From positions 1,302,001 to 1,366,000 of the forward strand of contig NZ_CP029255.1 of assembly GCF_003122385.1 (NCBI RefSeq): DNA of 64,000 bases. Reading direction: 5' to 3'. The notes beneath the pieces were generated by a model. The model had not been told where the DNA came from. It worked only from the letters and a program-made list of their open reading frames with translations, and did no database searches. A program made the translations under genes and the position numbers. Each line of letters starts with the position of its first letter. Position 1 is the stretch's first letter. Below, piece after piece: positions 32,756-42,894 of the stretch. The stretch comes from Flavobacterium crocinum. Its GTDB lineage: Bacteria > Bacteroidota > Bacteroidia > Flavobacteriales > Flavobacteriaceae.

Positions 32756-35230
32756 TTATTTTTTGATGATCTTTTTGGTAATAGTTCCCTGATCTGTTTT
32801 TATTTTAACGATATAATGGCCGGATGTCAAGTGACTCATATCAATTGATTCCGTATTTTTTTCAACGGTTTTTACTAATGATCCAAGAATGTTATAGACT
32901 TCCACTTTTTGAACATTATCACTTGTAATATACATTTGATTTACAATTGGATTTGGATAAACGACTAAATTTTCCGGACCTGAATTTTTATCTACCTTTA
33001 AAGTACCGCTATAAGCTGTTTTCATATAAAAAAGGTTTGCAGTGTCTTTCTTGGCAATAGTATGATTTCCAGCTGGAAGTGTAACTGTAATTATTCCGGC
33101 AGTTGCAGTATAGTTTGTACCATCAATTTTTGCAGTCCCTGCAGCTTCTACTAATACAAGTGTTAAAGTACTTGACTGCGTTGTAGTATACGTAATGCTA
33201 GTTGCTGTTTCAAGTTTTAAGCATTGTGTTAAAGTTAGGCCGTTATAGGTTACAGTCCCTTTGTTTGTTGCAAGATTACCACTAATGGTGTAGAATGTAC
33301 TAGTTGTTCCGGACTCTGTAAAATTATGAATCTGATCTCCCGCTGGAGGCGTTACAGTACCTTCAACAGTAATGGTTCCGGTTGCATTTGCCGGAGATCC
33401 GCTTGTTCCGCTTGTTGCAATTGAAAACGAAACATTTGCAGTAGGAGTTCCGGTAATTGTGATCGTTTTTGCTGTGGTGTTTTTTACAAAACTTATTCCG
33501 GAAGCAGGTAATCCCGTTACAGTAGCATCAGTCGCATCTCCACCCCAAGTAAAAATCATCGGTTCTATTGCAGTTCCTGCGCTTACAGTTTGGTTATTAT
33601 CGGTTTCAGTAGTTAAAGTCTGAGGATTTGAGGCAGAAGGTGTTTCGCCTTGTACATTGACTAAACTGGTCTGATAAGCGTATAATGCATCTCTTAAACC
33701 AATATTTACGCCATCGGCAGTATCGTCAATTGTATTGTTAAATGTCCATTGAAAATCACCTCCTGATATTCGTCCTGCATATTGCATAACTGTAGTTTTA
33801 GCATTTTCCGGAGTTTCCGGAGTATAAGCGTACATTACACTTGTATTTGTGTCAAAGTTATTATATGTTTTAGCTCCTTTTTTTGATTTAATACTGCTGC
33901 TGATGGTTTCATTTCTGGTTGCTGCAACATATGCATCAAATTCTACGGGATATGTTGTGGCATCGTATCCAACAAAACGATTTTGTCCACTCATAGTGTT
34001 GTTGAAAGCTTTAATTGTACCGCCATCCTCACTTGAAAAAGTTCCTGCACCGTTATAAATATCTGTTCCCTGCATAGAAGTAAGCATTGGATATTTACAG
34101 TTCCTAAAAAAGTTGGCTTCTACAAATACGGAAGAACCTAGCGTAGATCCTACACCATATTTAGAATTTCCATCATAATAATTATTATAAACGTGAGCCG
34201 AGTAATAACGAATTCTTGGATGACGCGAATCAGAATGGTCATACCAGTTATGGTGATAGGTAATATACAGCCCTTCAGTAGTTCCTTCGCTTAAACCTAA
34301 TAAATTGCTTTTTCCATTATCCCAAAAGTGGTTGTATGAAAAGGTTACATAAGTCGATTTTTTACAATCTAAAGCTCCGTCACCTTTTATTTGATCTGCA
34401 TCGCTACCTGGTTTTCCATAAAAGAAATCACAATTGTGAACCCATACATAATCGTTGTCCTGCTGTAATCCAATGTTATCTCCTTCACCGCTGTCGCAGT
34501 TCATAATTCCAATATTTCGAATTTCTATGTTCGAAGCATTTTTAACTCTAATTCCCCAGCCGTCTGCAGTAGCATCGTTACCAATTCCTTCCAGGGTGAT
34601 ATAACTTGCGGCATTGTTGTTGTTTTCAATAACAAGATCTCCATTTAGCATATAAGACAAATCAGTAATCTGACCAATCATACGAATGATTAGTGGTCTT
34701 GTATCTTTACCTTTTTTAAATCCGTCCAGAATAGTTTGTAAACCTACACATGGATTTGAACTTGCTCCTGTAACATTTAATGATACTGTATTTTTAGTTT
34801 TTTGAGTGATATAGATAATTACGGCATTGCTTTTTGGAGTTCCATCTGCATTGTAAGCTCCCGGAACACGTCCTGCATTAAAAGCAAATCCACTTCGGTC
34901 ATGCGCTTTGACGGTTAACGAAGCAGTTGTTGCCCCAGTTCCTTCTGTACCAGCTGTAACGGGTTTAATGGTAATGGTATAACTTCCTGCCGCAATTCCT
35001 GGAATATCGGCACGAAAATAGGAACCGTAATTGCGTATTAGTTCATTGTCAATTTTTTTGTTGGTTTGACCTCCACCTGTATAATAAACATTGTAGCTGT
35101 CAGCACCAGAAAGGGGTGTCCATTTTACAAAAGCAGATTCCAGCCAGCCCGAAGATTCAGTAATCGTGATTTGTGCCGATAAGTGAATCGACGCGAATAA
35201 TAAAATAAGATAGAGTAATTTTTTTTTCAT
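32756..35230 (-). CDS. Secreted pectate lyase (PL1 type) with T9SS type A sorting domain
   Basis: 824 residues. Signal peptide MKKKLLYLILLFASIHLSAQ, an N-terminal fibronectin-like region (about 25-110), then a parallel beta-helix of polysaccharide lyase family 1 (about 115-530). Hallmarks are NIEIRNIGIMNCDSGEGDNI, DYVWVHNCDF, DADQIKGDGALDCKKSTYVT (calcium-binding acids) and HHNWYDHSDSRHPRIR with the catalytic arginine. Ig-like and carbohydrate-binding-like regions follow (about 540-740), ending in a sorting domain (YPNPIVNQMYITS, TSGHYIVKIKT, terminal KKIIKK). The enzyme should cleave polygalacturonate outside the cell by beta-elimination. No PUL partner (SusC/D) is adjacent; an isolated operator lies upstream. 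Confidence 0.93.
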   Translation of the reverse strand: MKKKLLYLILLFASIHLSAQITITESSGWLESAFVKWTPLSGADSYNVYYTGGGQTNKKIDNELIRNYGSYFRADIPGIAAGSYTITIKPVTAGTEGTGATTASLTVKAHDRSGFAFNAGRVPGAYNADGTPKSNAVIIYITQKTKNTVSLNVTGASSNPCVGLQTILDGFKKGKDTRPLIIRMIGQITDLSYMLNGDLVIENNNNAASYITLEGIGNDATADGWGIRVKNASNIEIRNIGIMNCDSGEGDNIGLQQDNDYVWVHNCDFFYGKPGSDADQIKGDGALDCKKSTYVTFSYNHFWDNGKSNLLGLSEGTTEGLYITYHHNWYDHSDSRHPRIRYYSAHVYNNYYDGNSKYGVGSTLGSSVFVEANFFRNCKYPMLTSMQGTDIYNGAGTFSSEDGGTIKAFNNTMSGQNRFVGYDATTYPVEFDAYVAATRNETISSSIKSKKGAKTYNNFDTNTSVMYAYTPETPENAKTTVMQYAGRISGGDFQWTFNNTIDDTADGVNIGLRDALYAYQTSLVNVQGETPSASNPQTLTTETDNNQTVSAGTAIEPMIFTWGGDATDATVTGLPASGISFVKNTTAKTITITGTPTANVSFSIATSGTSGSPANATGTITVEGTVTPPAGDQIHNFTESGTTSTFYTISGNLATNKGTVTYNGLTLTQCLKLETATSITYTTTQSSTLTLVLVEAAGTAKIDGTNYTATAGIITVTLPAGNHTIAKKDTANLFYMKTAYSGTLKVDKNSGPENLVVYPNPIVNQMYITSDNVQKVEVYNILGSLVKTVEKNTESIDMSHLTSGHYIVKIKTDQGTITKKIIKK

Positions 35231-35304
35231 GATCGTGGTTTTTGAGGTTGTTAAGTTGTTGTGGTTTTTTTCGATTCAAATTTTTAGTGGTAATAGTTTA
35301 AAAT

Positions 35305-35318
35305 TGTAATCGATTACA
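35305..35318 (-). promoter_or_regulatory. Predicted LacI-family-type operator of the pectate lyase gene
   Basis: TGTAATCGATTACA is a perfect 14-bp palindrome with a central CG, the form of LacI-family operators. It lies 75 bp upstream of the ATG. Directly next to it on the minus strand, TACTTTCG (35326-35319) is one base from the -7 consensus, so the palindrome would cover the transcription start and a bound repressor would block initiation. The regulator is not in this window. Confidence 0.6.
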
Positions 35319-35631
35319 CGAAAGTAAGTATAATTTTTGAATTCTTATTATTTTTAACATAAATAAATGTATAGTGTAAAAATAATACACTTTGATTATT
35401 GAATATGTAATTAATTGCATTTTTGTGTAACTTATTACATATTCAATAAAATATAGGTGTCTAGAAGTATTTTGAGTTAATTCTTACTTTTAATAGCGTT
35501 GTTTTTGCTTGAGGATAATTAGAAATAATTAATAGCAATTTGTAGAAGTACGCTGTTATATAGGAAAAAAACTTCTTTTTTAAAAGAAAGAGTTTTTCGT
35601 AATTTGTAGAAATTTAAAAATAGGTCAAAAA
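35319..35631. other. Upstream region of the pectate lyase gene with extra inverted repeats
   Basis: AT-rich gap between the divergent upstream end of the lyase gene and the 3' end of the Bax-inhibitor gene. It contains TTGAATATGTAAT (35399-35411) and its exact reverse complement (35434-35446), 22 bp apart, and GTGTA/TACAC at 35374-35390. These could be further regulator sites or a hairpin. No gene recognised. Confidence 0.45.
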
Positions 35632-35665
35632 AAAAGCCTTTCTGATTTTACTCAAAAAGGCTTTT
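35632..35665 (-). terminator. Terminator of the Bax-inhibitor-1 family gene
   Basis: AAAAGCCTTT and AAAGGCTTTT form the stem, with an A-run to the left serving as the U-tract on the minus strand. Confidence 0.8.
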
Positions 35666-35685
35666 ATATTTTTTAAAGAGACTGA

Positions 35686-36456
35686 TCAATCTCTGCTTGC
35701 AAATTTAGATAGTAATCTTAAAAATTCAATATACAACCAAACCAATGTAATCATTAGTCCCATTGCGCCATACCATTCCATAAATTTAGGCATTCTTTCT
35801 CTGGCACCTTTTTCAATTAAATCGAAGTCTAAAAATAGATTAAGTGCAGCAATAACGATTACAAAAATACTGATACCAATACTCATCATGGAATTTCCAT
35901 AATGAACAGGAGTATAACTTGTAAACAGTGAGAAAAGCCATGAAATTAAATAATAGGTTGCAATAGCTAGTGTCGCTGCTACAACTACTGATTTAAATTG
36001 CTCTGTAACTTTAACAATTCTGAATTTATATAAAGCAAGACAAACTAAGAAAGTAACCAAAGTTGCTCCGACGGCATTAATTACAATACCGGGAAATTTT
36101 AATTCAAATATGGCAGAAATACCACCAATAAACAAACCTTCAAATAAAGCATATCCGGGAGCCAGATAAGGAGAAGCCTGAGGTTTAAAAGAAGAAATTA
36201 ACACAAGGATAAAACCAACAATTGCACCTCCAATAGTTGGCAACATCGGATTCATTCCATTAAATGCCATCCACCAGGTAACCATAGAGGCACCACATAA
36301 AATAAGAAACAGGATTGCTGTTTTGTTAATAGTTCCTGACACTGTCATTTCCTGATTGTAGTCAATAATCTGAGCTTGGTGTACTTCAGTTCTTGGTTCA
36401 GCATTAGACGAAAAGCGCTTGCTGTTTAAAAATGGATTCTTTGAATTAAAGTTCAT
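35686..36456 (-). CDS. Bax inhibitor-1/YccA family membrane protein
   Basis: 256 residues with about seven membrane helices after a polar N-terminus of ~45 residues. Family features include GYALFEGLFIGGISAIFE, the GNSMMSIGISIFVIVIAALN and LFLDFDLIEKGARERMPKFM regions, and WYGAMGLMITLVWLYIEFLR near the C-terminus. Some bacterial homologues are pH-sensitive calcium leak channels or interact with FtsH; the role here is unknown. Its terminators on both sides show that it is a single-gene unit, not part of the nuo operon upstream of it. Confidence 0.93.
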   Translation of the reverse strand: MNFNSKNPFLNSKRFSSNAEPRTEVHQAQIIDYNQEMTVSGTINKTAILFLILCGASMVTWWMAFNGMNPMLPTIGGAIVGFILVLISSFKPQASPYLAPGYALFEGLFIGGISAIFELKFPGIVINAVGATLVTFLVCLALYKFRIVKVTEQFKSVVVAATLAIATYYLISWLFSLFTSYTPVHYGNSMMSIGISIFVIVIAALNLFLDFDLIEKGARERMPKFMEWYGAMGLMITLVWLYIEFLRLLSKFASRD

Positions 36457-36558
36457 AATCTATACATTTAATTGAACTCAAATATATGGAGATTTTTTGA
36501 AGTGCAATTGTGTAGAAGAATTTTTTAACATGAATTTCTCTTCTGTATTTGCATAAAA

Positions 36559-36589
36559 AAAATCCATCAAACTCAATTTGATGGATTTT
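36559..36589 (-). terminator. Terminator of the nuo operon
   Basis: AAAATCCATCAAA (36559-36571) and TTTGATGGATTTT (36577-36589) form a perfect 13-bp stem with a 5-nt loop just after nuoN on the minus strand, with an A-run on the left. Confidence 0.9.
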
Positions 36590-36612
36590 CTTTTATAAAT
36601 TGTATGTTTGTC

Positions 36613-38004
36613 TTATTGCAATAAGTCTAAAACTAATGAAGGGAATAAACCTAAAATGATATTTAATGCAATTGATATTACTGCTGTGGCATAAATAAGG
36701 AATGGTCTTCCTGTTCTTTCCTGATTAGGTTCTTTAGAATACATGGCAATAATTAATTTGAAATAATAACCAACACTGATAATAGAGTTGATTACTGCTA
36801 CAATTACTAAACCAATATATCCAGCCTGAATGGTTTGATTGAATAAAAACAACTTAGCAAAGAAACCAGAGAAAATAGGAATTCCGGCCATAGATAATAA
36901 AGAAGCTGTAAGGACAGCAGCCAATAATGGATTTGTTTTTCCTAGTCCGTGGAAATTTGTAATATCCTCGTTATCCTGATCTCTGCATACGTATAAAATA
37001 ACACTGAAAGCAGCAATTCCTGATAATGCATAAGCAGCTGTGTAATATAATAAAACACCTGCTGAAGCAGAAACAGTTAATAATGTCATTAACATGAAAC
37101 CTGCATGAGAGATTCCAGAGAATGCAAGCATACGTTTTACGTTTACTTGTCTTAATGCCATAATGTTACCAACAGACATTGAAGCAATCGAAATAATAAC
37201 CACAATAACTTCGAAAGTATGTAAAAGATCCTGATTTTCTAAAGAAGGAATTACGTTCATGCCAGAAATCAATTTAAATAAAGTTGCAATAGCTACTACT
37301 TTTGCCAATGTACTCATTAAAGCAGTTGTTAATGCAGGAGAACCTTCGTAAACGTCCGGAGCCCAGAAGTGGAAAGGAACTGCAGCAACTTTAAACAACA
37401 TTCCGATAATCATTAAAATCAGTCCAATTGGGAACCAGATTGGCAACTCTGCTGATAAAGCACTTTCGTGAATTTCGCTGATATCAAAACTTCCCATTGC
37501 TCCATAAATCAAACATATTCCAAATAAGATAATACCAGATGCGAAAGATCCCATTAAGAAATATTTCATTCCCGCTTCGTTACTTTTGATATTTAAACGA
37601 TCACTTGCCGCTAAAACATATAAAGCAATAGATAAAATTTCGATTCCTAAAAAGAACATCGCTAAGTTTCCGAAAGAAACCATAGCTACCGCTCCGGCCA
37701 ATAAGAATACTTTAATGGCAACGTAATCTGAAATTTTTGTTGGATGATTTTGATAAAAATTATGACTTAACGCTACAAGGAAAATAGTCAAAACGATAAA
37801 CAATGATGAGAAAGCTGTAGAAAATTTAGATACAGCAACCATATTGTTGTAATAACTTTGTGCAGTTCCAAATTCACAGAAGTTAAGCGCCAATACGCCT
37901 AATAAACCCAAAATGGTAATAGGAACGATGGCCTTTCTTAAATTTAGAATTTCAAACAATAGGCAGAAAATACCCAATCCTGTTATAGCTATTAATGTAT
38001 TCAT
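36613..38004 (-). CDS. nuoN: NADH-quinone oxidoreductase subunit N
   Basis: 463 residues, about 14 membrane helices. One of the three antiporter-like proton-pumping subunits of complex I. The conserved lysine and proline-bearing helices appear in KVAAVPFHFWAPDVYEGSP and the TM5 glutamate in MFFLGIEILSIALYVLAA. It is the last gene of the 14-gene operon, after nuoM with a 65-bp spacer, and is followed by a terminator. Confidence 0.96.
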   Translation of the reverse strand: MNTLIAITGLGIFCLLFEILNLRKAIVPITILGLLGVLALNFCEFGTAQSYYNNMVAVSKFSTAFSSLFIVLTIFLVALSHNFYQNHPTKISDYVAIKVFLLAGAVAMVSFGNLAMFFLGIEILSIALYVLAASDRLNIKSNEAGMKYFLMGSFASGIILFGICLIYGAMGSFDISEIHESALSAELPIWFPIGLILMIIGMLFKVAAVPFHFWAPDVYEGSPALTTALMSTLAKVVAIATLFKLISGMNVIPSLENQDLLHTFEVIVVIISIASMSVGNIMALRQVNVKRMLAFSGISHAGFMLMTLLTVSASAGVLLYYTAAYALSGIAAFSVILYVCRDQDNEDITNFHGLGKTNPLLAAVLTASLLSMAGIPIFSGFFAKLFLFNQTIQAGYIGLVIVAVINSIISVGYYFKLIIAMYSKEPNQERTGRPFLIYATAVISIALNIILGLFPSLVLDLLQ

Positions 38005-38069
38005 TTTTGTCTTTTTGAGTTAGGATTACAATTTGAAGTGTAATCCTAATTTATTTTTTGTTTAAAATA

Positions 38070-39509
38070 TTAGTTCTTATTGATAACTTGTAAAATAGTT
38101 TCCAAGCTTGGTGTAATCAAATCTGTAATTGGTTTTGGATAAAATCCGAAGAACAATAAAACAGCGATAATTGCCACAAATGAGATTCCTTCGTTAAGTG
38201 TAACATCAGCAAAAGTTTTAGAGTTTGTTTCTCCTAACATTACATGTTGGAACATTCTCAACATATAGTAAGCTCCTAAAATAATAGTAGTTCCACCAAG
38301 GATAGCAAACCAAATATTAACCTGAGATAAACTGTATAATACTGTAAATTCTCCAACAAAGTTAAAAGTACTTGGTAACGCAACAGAAGCCAAAACTAAG
38401 ATTAAAAACATCGAAGTGAATTTTGGAGATTGTGTACGAATACCACCCAATGCTTCAATTTCTCTGGTTTCAAATCTTCTGTAAATTACTTCAGCGGCAA
38501 AGAATAATCCCACTACCACAAAACCGTGAGCAATCATTTGCATAACAGCACCTCTTAAACCATCAAGAGTTAAAGTATAAGAACCTGCAGCGATTAATCC
38601 AACGTGAGCAAGAGAAGAATAAGCTAATAATTTTTTAAGATCTTTTTGTCTCAAAGCAACTATTGATCCATAGATAACTCCCGCAATTCCTAAAGCAATA
38701 AAAATATTCATATATTCTTTTGCAGCTAAAGGTGCAATTGGCAATTGCCAACGAAGTACACTGTATAATCCCATTTTTAGCATGATACCAGATAAAAGCA
38801 TTGTTCCAACAGTTGGTGCTTTTTGGTACACATTTGCCTGCCAGGTATGGAAAGGAATAATTGGAATTTTGATAGCATAAGCTAAGAAGAAAGCCAAGAA
38901 AATCCATAATTGCTCACAAGCAGATAAGTTTAATTTGTATAAATCTTCAATTAAGAAAGAACCTGCTTTTGTATATAAATAAATAAAAGCAGTTAACATA
39001 AATAACGAACCGGCAAGTGTGTAAATAAAGAATTTAACCACTGCTTTTCTGCGTTCTTCAGCATCACCGTTACCCCAGATTAAAGCAATAAAATAAATTG
39101 GAATAAGTGCTAACTCCCAGAAAATATAATATAAAAGACCATCAGCAGCTAAGAAAGTTCCTGTCATAGCAAAGGTCATGAACAAGATTAGACCGTAAAA
39201 AGCTTTAGCATTTTTGTATTCATTTCCGAAAGAAGAAAATATAATAATCGGAGTTAAAGCTGCAGTTAATAAAACCATTGCAAGCCCAAGTCCGTCAGCA
39301 TTTAAAGCAAAAGAAATTTTTGGCTGTGTAATCCAGCTGTTGATTACGCTGATATTTTCGCCAGCCGAATAATTATTCAATAATACAATTGAACATCCTA
39401 AAGCAACTAAACTAAAAAGTAAAGCAACTTTTGAAGCTAGTTTGTCACCAGAAAAATAAGTGGCAAATGCACCAATTAAAAGTATAATTAATATAGTAGA
39501 AACGTTCAT
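38070..39509 (-). CDS. nuoM: NADH-quinone oxidoreductase subunit M
   Basis: 479 residues with about 14 membrane helices. Antiporter-like proton-pumping subunit. Key features are the TM5 glutamate (YYIFWELALIPIYF), AYAIKIPIIPFHTWQANVYQ with the pump lysine, and LKKLLAYSSLAHVGLIAAGS with the second conserved lysine. It starts 10 bp after the nuoL stop. Confidence 0.96.
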   Translation of the reverse strand: MNVSTILIILLIGAFATYFSGDKLASKVALLFSLVALGCSIVLLNNYSAGENISVINSWITQPKISFALNADGLGLAMVLLTAALTPIIIFSSFGNEYKNAKAFYGLILFMTFAMTGTFLAADGLLYYIFWELALIPIYFIALIWGNGDAEERRKAVVKFFIYTLAGSLFMLTAFIYLYTKAGSFLIEDLYKLNLSACEQLWIFLAFFLAYAIKIPIIPFHTWQANVYQKAPTVGTMLLSGIMLKMGLYSVLRWQLPIAPLAAKEYMNIFIALGIAGVIYGSIVALRQKDLKKLLAYSSLAHVGLIAAGSYTLTLDGLRGAVMQMIAHGFVVVGLFFAAEVIYRRFETREIEALGGIRTQSPKFTSMFLILVLASVALPSTFNFVGEFTVLYSLSQVNIWFAILGGTTIILGAYYMLRMFQHVMLGETNSKTFADVTLNEGISFVAIIAVLLFFGFYPKPITDLITPSLETILQVINKN

Positions 39510-39519
39510 AGTAATAATA

Positions 39520-41403
39520 TTATTGAGCTAAAAATATATAGGAAACAATTGCACAAAGTCCTAAAACAAAAACAAATAGATATAATCCTATACTTCCGGT
39601 TTGTAATTTTTTTCCTTGAAAAGCAATCTCGTTTGCTATTTTACCTAATCCAAAAACAGCAGTAGATAACCCTGTCTCGATATAATCTCTAAAGAATTTA
39701 GATAGACTGTTAACAGGGGCTACAAATACAGCATCGTAAACTTCATCTACATAATATTTGTTGTATAATACTTTGCTTAAGCCAGTGATGTTTTCATCAG
39801 CTTCCGGAACATTATCTTGTTTAAAGTATTTAATGTAAGCAATTAAAATTCCTAATAATCCGCCTAGAACTGCAACGCCCATTAAAGTGTATTCAGTTGT
39901 GCCTAAATGATGTTCTTCTCCAGCTACTTTTGTGAAAAGAGGAGCAAGGTATTCATTCAACCAGCTGTGTCCAGGTAAACTAATTAATCCGCCAAAAGTC
40001 GCCAAAATAGCTAAAATGATAAGCGGAATAGTAATTAAAGAACCGCTTTCATGTAAATGGTGTTTTTGCTCTTCAGTTCCTCTAAATTCTTTGAAGAAAG
40101 TCAGGAACATTAAACGGAACATATAGAAAGCCGTCATAATAGAAGCAACCGATCCAACAACATATAATGGAATACTGTGGTGGAATGCAGTCAATAAAAT
40201 TTCATCTTTAGAAAAGAATCCTGAGAAAAATGGAACTCCTGAAATTGCCAATGAAGAAATCAACATAGTCCAGAAAGTAATTGGCATTGCTTTACGTAAA
40301 CCACCCATGTTACGCATATCTTGTTCTCCGTGTAATCCGTGAATTACAGATCCAGAACCTAAGAATAAACAAGCTTTAAAGAAAGCGTGAGTGATTACGT
40401 GAAAAACAGCAACTTCATAGGCTCCAAATCCTAACGCTAAGAACATTAAACCTAATTGTGAAACTGTAGAGTAAGCCAATACTTTTTTGATGTCAGTTTG
40501 AACTAATCCAATTGTAGCAGCGACTAATGAAGTGATTGCTCCAATTATTGCGATTACAGATTGTACATCTGTTGCAAGGTCAAAAACAAAGTTTAATCTT
40601 GTTACCATAAAAATACCAGCAGTAACCATCGTTGCAGCGTGGATTAATGCAGAAACTGGAGTTGGTCCAGCCATCGCATCAGGTAACCATGTGTATAACG
40701 GAATTTGAGCAGATTTACCACAAGCTCCAATAAATAAACATAAAGCAGCTAAAGAAAGTAATGGTAAATTTAAGTTAGTCGCTCCTGCAATTGCCGTTTT
40801 TAAAGTGGCATAATCTAATGTAGAGAACATCGATCCGATGATGAACATTCCAATTAATAAACCTAAATCTCCAATTCTGTTCATGATGAAAGCTTTTTTT
40901 GCAGCATCATTGTAATCCTGGTTTTTATGCCAGAATCCAATTAATAGGTAAGAACAAAGTCCAACACCTTCCCATCCAATGAAAAGAACTAATAAGTTGC
41001 TTCCAATTACAAGCGTGATCATAAAGAAAACGAACAAATTCAGATAAGAGAAGAATTTGTGCATGTTTTCGTCATCATGCATGTAACTGATAGAGTATAA
41101 GTGAATCAAAGATCCAATTCCAGTTACAAAAAGTAACCAAAGAACTGACAATTGATCTAATAAAAATCCAAGATTGATTTTTAAGTTGCTAATTTGAATC
41201 CAATCAAATAAAGTAACTTCAATTCCTTTTCCGGTTGAAGTTATTTGATTAAAAAGTAAAAGAGAAACTACAAAAGAAATCGCTACGGCAATAGTTCCGA
41301 TTGCACCAGAAACTGTTTTTCCTAAGCTTTTTCCAAAAAAGACATTTACCAGAAAACCTAGTAAAGGAGTTAAAACTAAAATTAAAGCTAAATTGGTATC
41401 CAT
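39520..41403 (-). CDS. nuoL: NADH-quinone oxidoreductase subunit L
   Basis: 627 residues, the largest antiporter-like subunit, with about 14 core helices and the C-terminal lateral helix plus last anchor. Conserved elements: LLVLFIGWEGVGLCSYLLIG (TM5 glutamate), GKSAQIPLYTWLPDAMAGPT, LIHAATMVTAGI and IKKVLAYSTVSQLGLM. Six bases separate it from nuoK. Confidence 0.97.
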   Translation of the reverse strand: MDTNLALILVLTPLLGFLVNVFFGKSLGKTVSGAIGTIAVAISFVVSLLLFNQITSTGKGIEVTLFDWIQISNLKINLGFLLDQLSVLWLLFVTGIGSLIHLYSISYMHDDENMHKFFSYLNLFVFFMITLVIGSNLLVLFIGWEGVGLCSYLLIGFWHKNQDYNDAAKKAFIMNRIGDLGLLIGMFIIGSMFSTLDYATLKTAIAGATNLNLPLLSLAALCLFIGACGKSAQIPLYTWLPDAMAGPTPVSALIHAATMVTAGIFMVTRLNFVFDLATDVQSVIAIIGAITSLVAATIGLVQTDIKKVLAYSTVSQLGLMFLALGFGAYEVAVFHVITHAFFKACLFLGSGSVIHGLHGEQDMRNMGGLRKAMPITFWTMLISSLAISGVPFFSGFFSKDEILLTAFHHSIPLYVVGSVASIMTAFYMFRLMFLTFFKEFRGTEEQKHHLHESGSLITIPLIILAILATFGGLISLPGHSWLNEYLAPLFTKVAGEEHHLGTTEYTLMGVAVLGGLLGILIAYIKYFKQDNVPEADENITGLSKVLYNKYYVDEVYDAVFVAPVNSLSKFFRDYIETGLSTAVFGLGKIANEIAFQGKKLQTGSIGLYLFVFVLGLCAIVSYIFLAQ

Positions 41404-41409
41404 TTCTGA

Positions 41410-41730
41410 TTATCCTTTTAAATTTTTTAAATTATCGATACTAATTGATCCGATATTTCTAAAGATAGAAACTAAAATGGCCAATCCTACCGCAACTTCG
41501 GCTGCAGCAACCGCCATCGAGAAGAACACAAAAACTTGTCCTTGTGCATCCTGATGATAAGTTGAAAAAGCAACAAATAAAAGGTTCACCGCATTCAACA
41601 TAATTTCGATAGACATGAAAACGATAATAGCATTTCGTCTGTACAATACACCAAAAATACCAATACAGAAAAGTACAACACTCAAAAAGATGTAGTTTTC
41701 AATACCTATTTGATTTAATATATTACCCAT
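41410..41730 (-). CDS. nuoK: NADH-quinone oxidoreductase subunit K
   Basis: 106 residues, three membrane helices, normal length. The conserved glutamates for proton transfer lie in [18 protein letters not shown] and [15 protein letters not shown]. It overlaps the stop of nuoJ by one base (ATG/TAA-type coupling). Confidence 0.96.
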   Translation of the reverse strand: MGNILNQIGIENYIFLSVVLFCIGIFGVLYRRNAIIVFMSIEIMLNAVNLLFVAFSTYHQDAQGQVFVFFSMAVAAAEVAVGLAILVSIFRNIGSISIDNLKNLKG

Positions 41731-42269
41731 TATTTATTTAATTTTTCTTTTTTAGACAATAGAACTGTTCCAATCATAGCTACCAAAAGCAATACCGAAG
41801 CAAATTCGAAAGGAACCATATATTCATCCAATAGAATTTTACCTAAAACTTTAATAGATTGGAAATCTTCTCCCGTAGAATCGTATTCACCAACAATTGG
41901 TTTTGAGTTAATAAAGATTGTAATCAAAACGATCAATATTAAACAGAAAGAAACAATAGCTCCTAAACGTGTAATTCTAGGACGGTGAACTTCTCGTTGT
42001 TCGTTCAGGTTCATCAACATGATCGTAAACAGAAACAGAATCATAATAGCACCGGAGTAGACTATTATATGAACCACTGCTAAAAACTGAGAATTTAATA
42101 ATAAATAATGACCAGCGATCGAGAAGAAACAAATCACTAAGTAAATAGCCGAGTGAATCGGGTTTCTGCTGAAAATAGTCAGGAAAGCAGTAATAACGGT
42201 AATAAACGCTAAAAAGCAAAAGATAACTTGAACAGTTGTTGCGTGTGCAAAATCAGGAATATGTATCAT
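41730..42269 (-). CDS. nuoJ: NADH-quinone oxidoreductase subunit J
   Basis: 179 residues, five membrane helices. The pi-bulge helix region [20 protein letters not shown], with its conserved tyrosine and glycine, is characteristic. It begins directly after the nuoI stop with no spacer and runs into nuoK. Confidence 0.96.
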   Translation of the reverse strand: MIHIPDFAHATTVQVIFCFLAFITVITAFLTIFSRNPIHSAIYLVICFFSIAGHYLLLNSQFLAVVHIIVYSGAIMILFLFTIMLMNLNEQREVHRPRITRLGAIVSFCLILIVLITIFINSKPIVGEYDSTGEDFQSIKVLGKILLDEYMVPFEFASVLLLVAMIGTVLLSKKEKLNK

Positions 42270-42815
42270 TTAGTTAGCGTTTTTAAGTTGAGCGTTTTTC
42301 ATAGCCATTTCTAAAGGCATCACTAATTTATCTTTCCCGAAAATGAAATCTTCTCTGTTGTAGTTAGCAGGCACCAAAACTTTAGATTCTGTCAAATAGA
42401 TAGCATCTTTAGGACAAGCCTCTTCACATAAACCACAGAAAATACAACGAAGCATGTTGATCTCATAGATCTCAGCATATTTCTCTTCTCTGTATAAATG
42501 TTTTTCATCTGGTTTTCTTTCCGCCGCTTTCATAGTAATCGCTTCTGCCGGACAAGATAAAGCACATAATCCGCAAGCTGTACAGTTTTCACGGCCTTGC
42601 TCATCGCGTTTCAGCATGTGCTGACCACGATAAACCGGGCTCATTTCGCGAACCTGCTCTGGGTAATGAATGGTAACTTTTTTTCTAAAAAGGTGTTTTA
42701 CTGTAATAATCAGACCTTTTACAATCGCCACAAGATACAATCGCTCAACAAAAGACATGTCCTTATTTGACACCACCTTTTTTCTACCCGATAATGATAT
42801 AGTTTCTATTGACAT
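42270..42815 (-). CDS. nuoI: NADH-quinone oxidoreductase subunit I
   Basis: 181 residues. Peripheral-arm subunit carrying two [4Fe-4S] clusters (N6a, N6b), with motifs CTACGLCALSCPAEAI and CIFCGLCEEACPKDAI. The N-terminal amphipathic helix region (RLYLVAIVKGLIITVKHLF) docks it to the membrane arm. A 159-bp gap with a modular repeat separates it from nuoH. Confidence 0.97.
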   Translation of the reverse strand: MSIETISLSGRKKVVSNKDMSFVERLYLVAIVKGLIITVKHLFRKKVTIHYPEQVREMSPVYRGQHMLKRDEQGRENCTACGLCALSCPAEAITMKAAERKPDEKHLYREEKYAEIYEINMLRCIFCGLCEEACPKDAIYLTESKVLVPANYNREDFIFGKDKLVMPLEMAMKNAQLKNAN

Positions 42816-42894
42816 TTTTACTATTATAGTTTATGATTTACAATTTGAGATCAATCAAATCTAAAATCTATTTTGTTTTTTATTTGAAGCTAAT

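Noticed and set aside
38635..38907. 90-codon frame inside nuoM on the same strand
   Set aside because: Lies wholly within nuoM in another frame; cysteine/asparagine-rich shadow composition.
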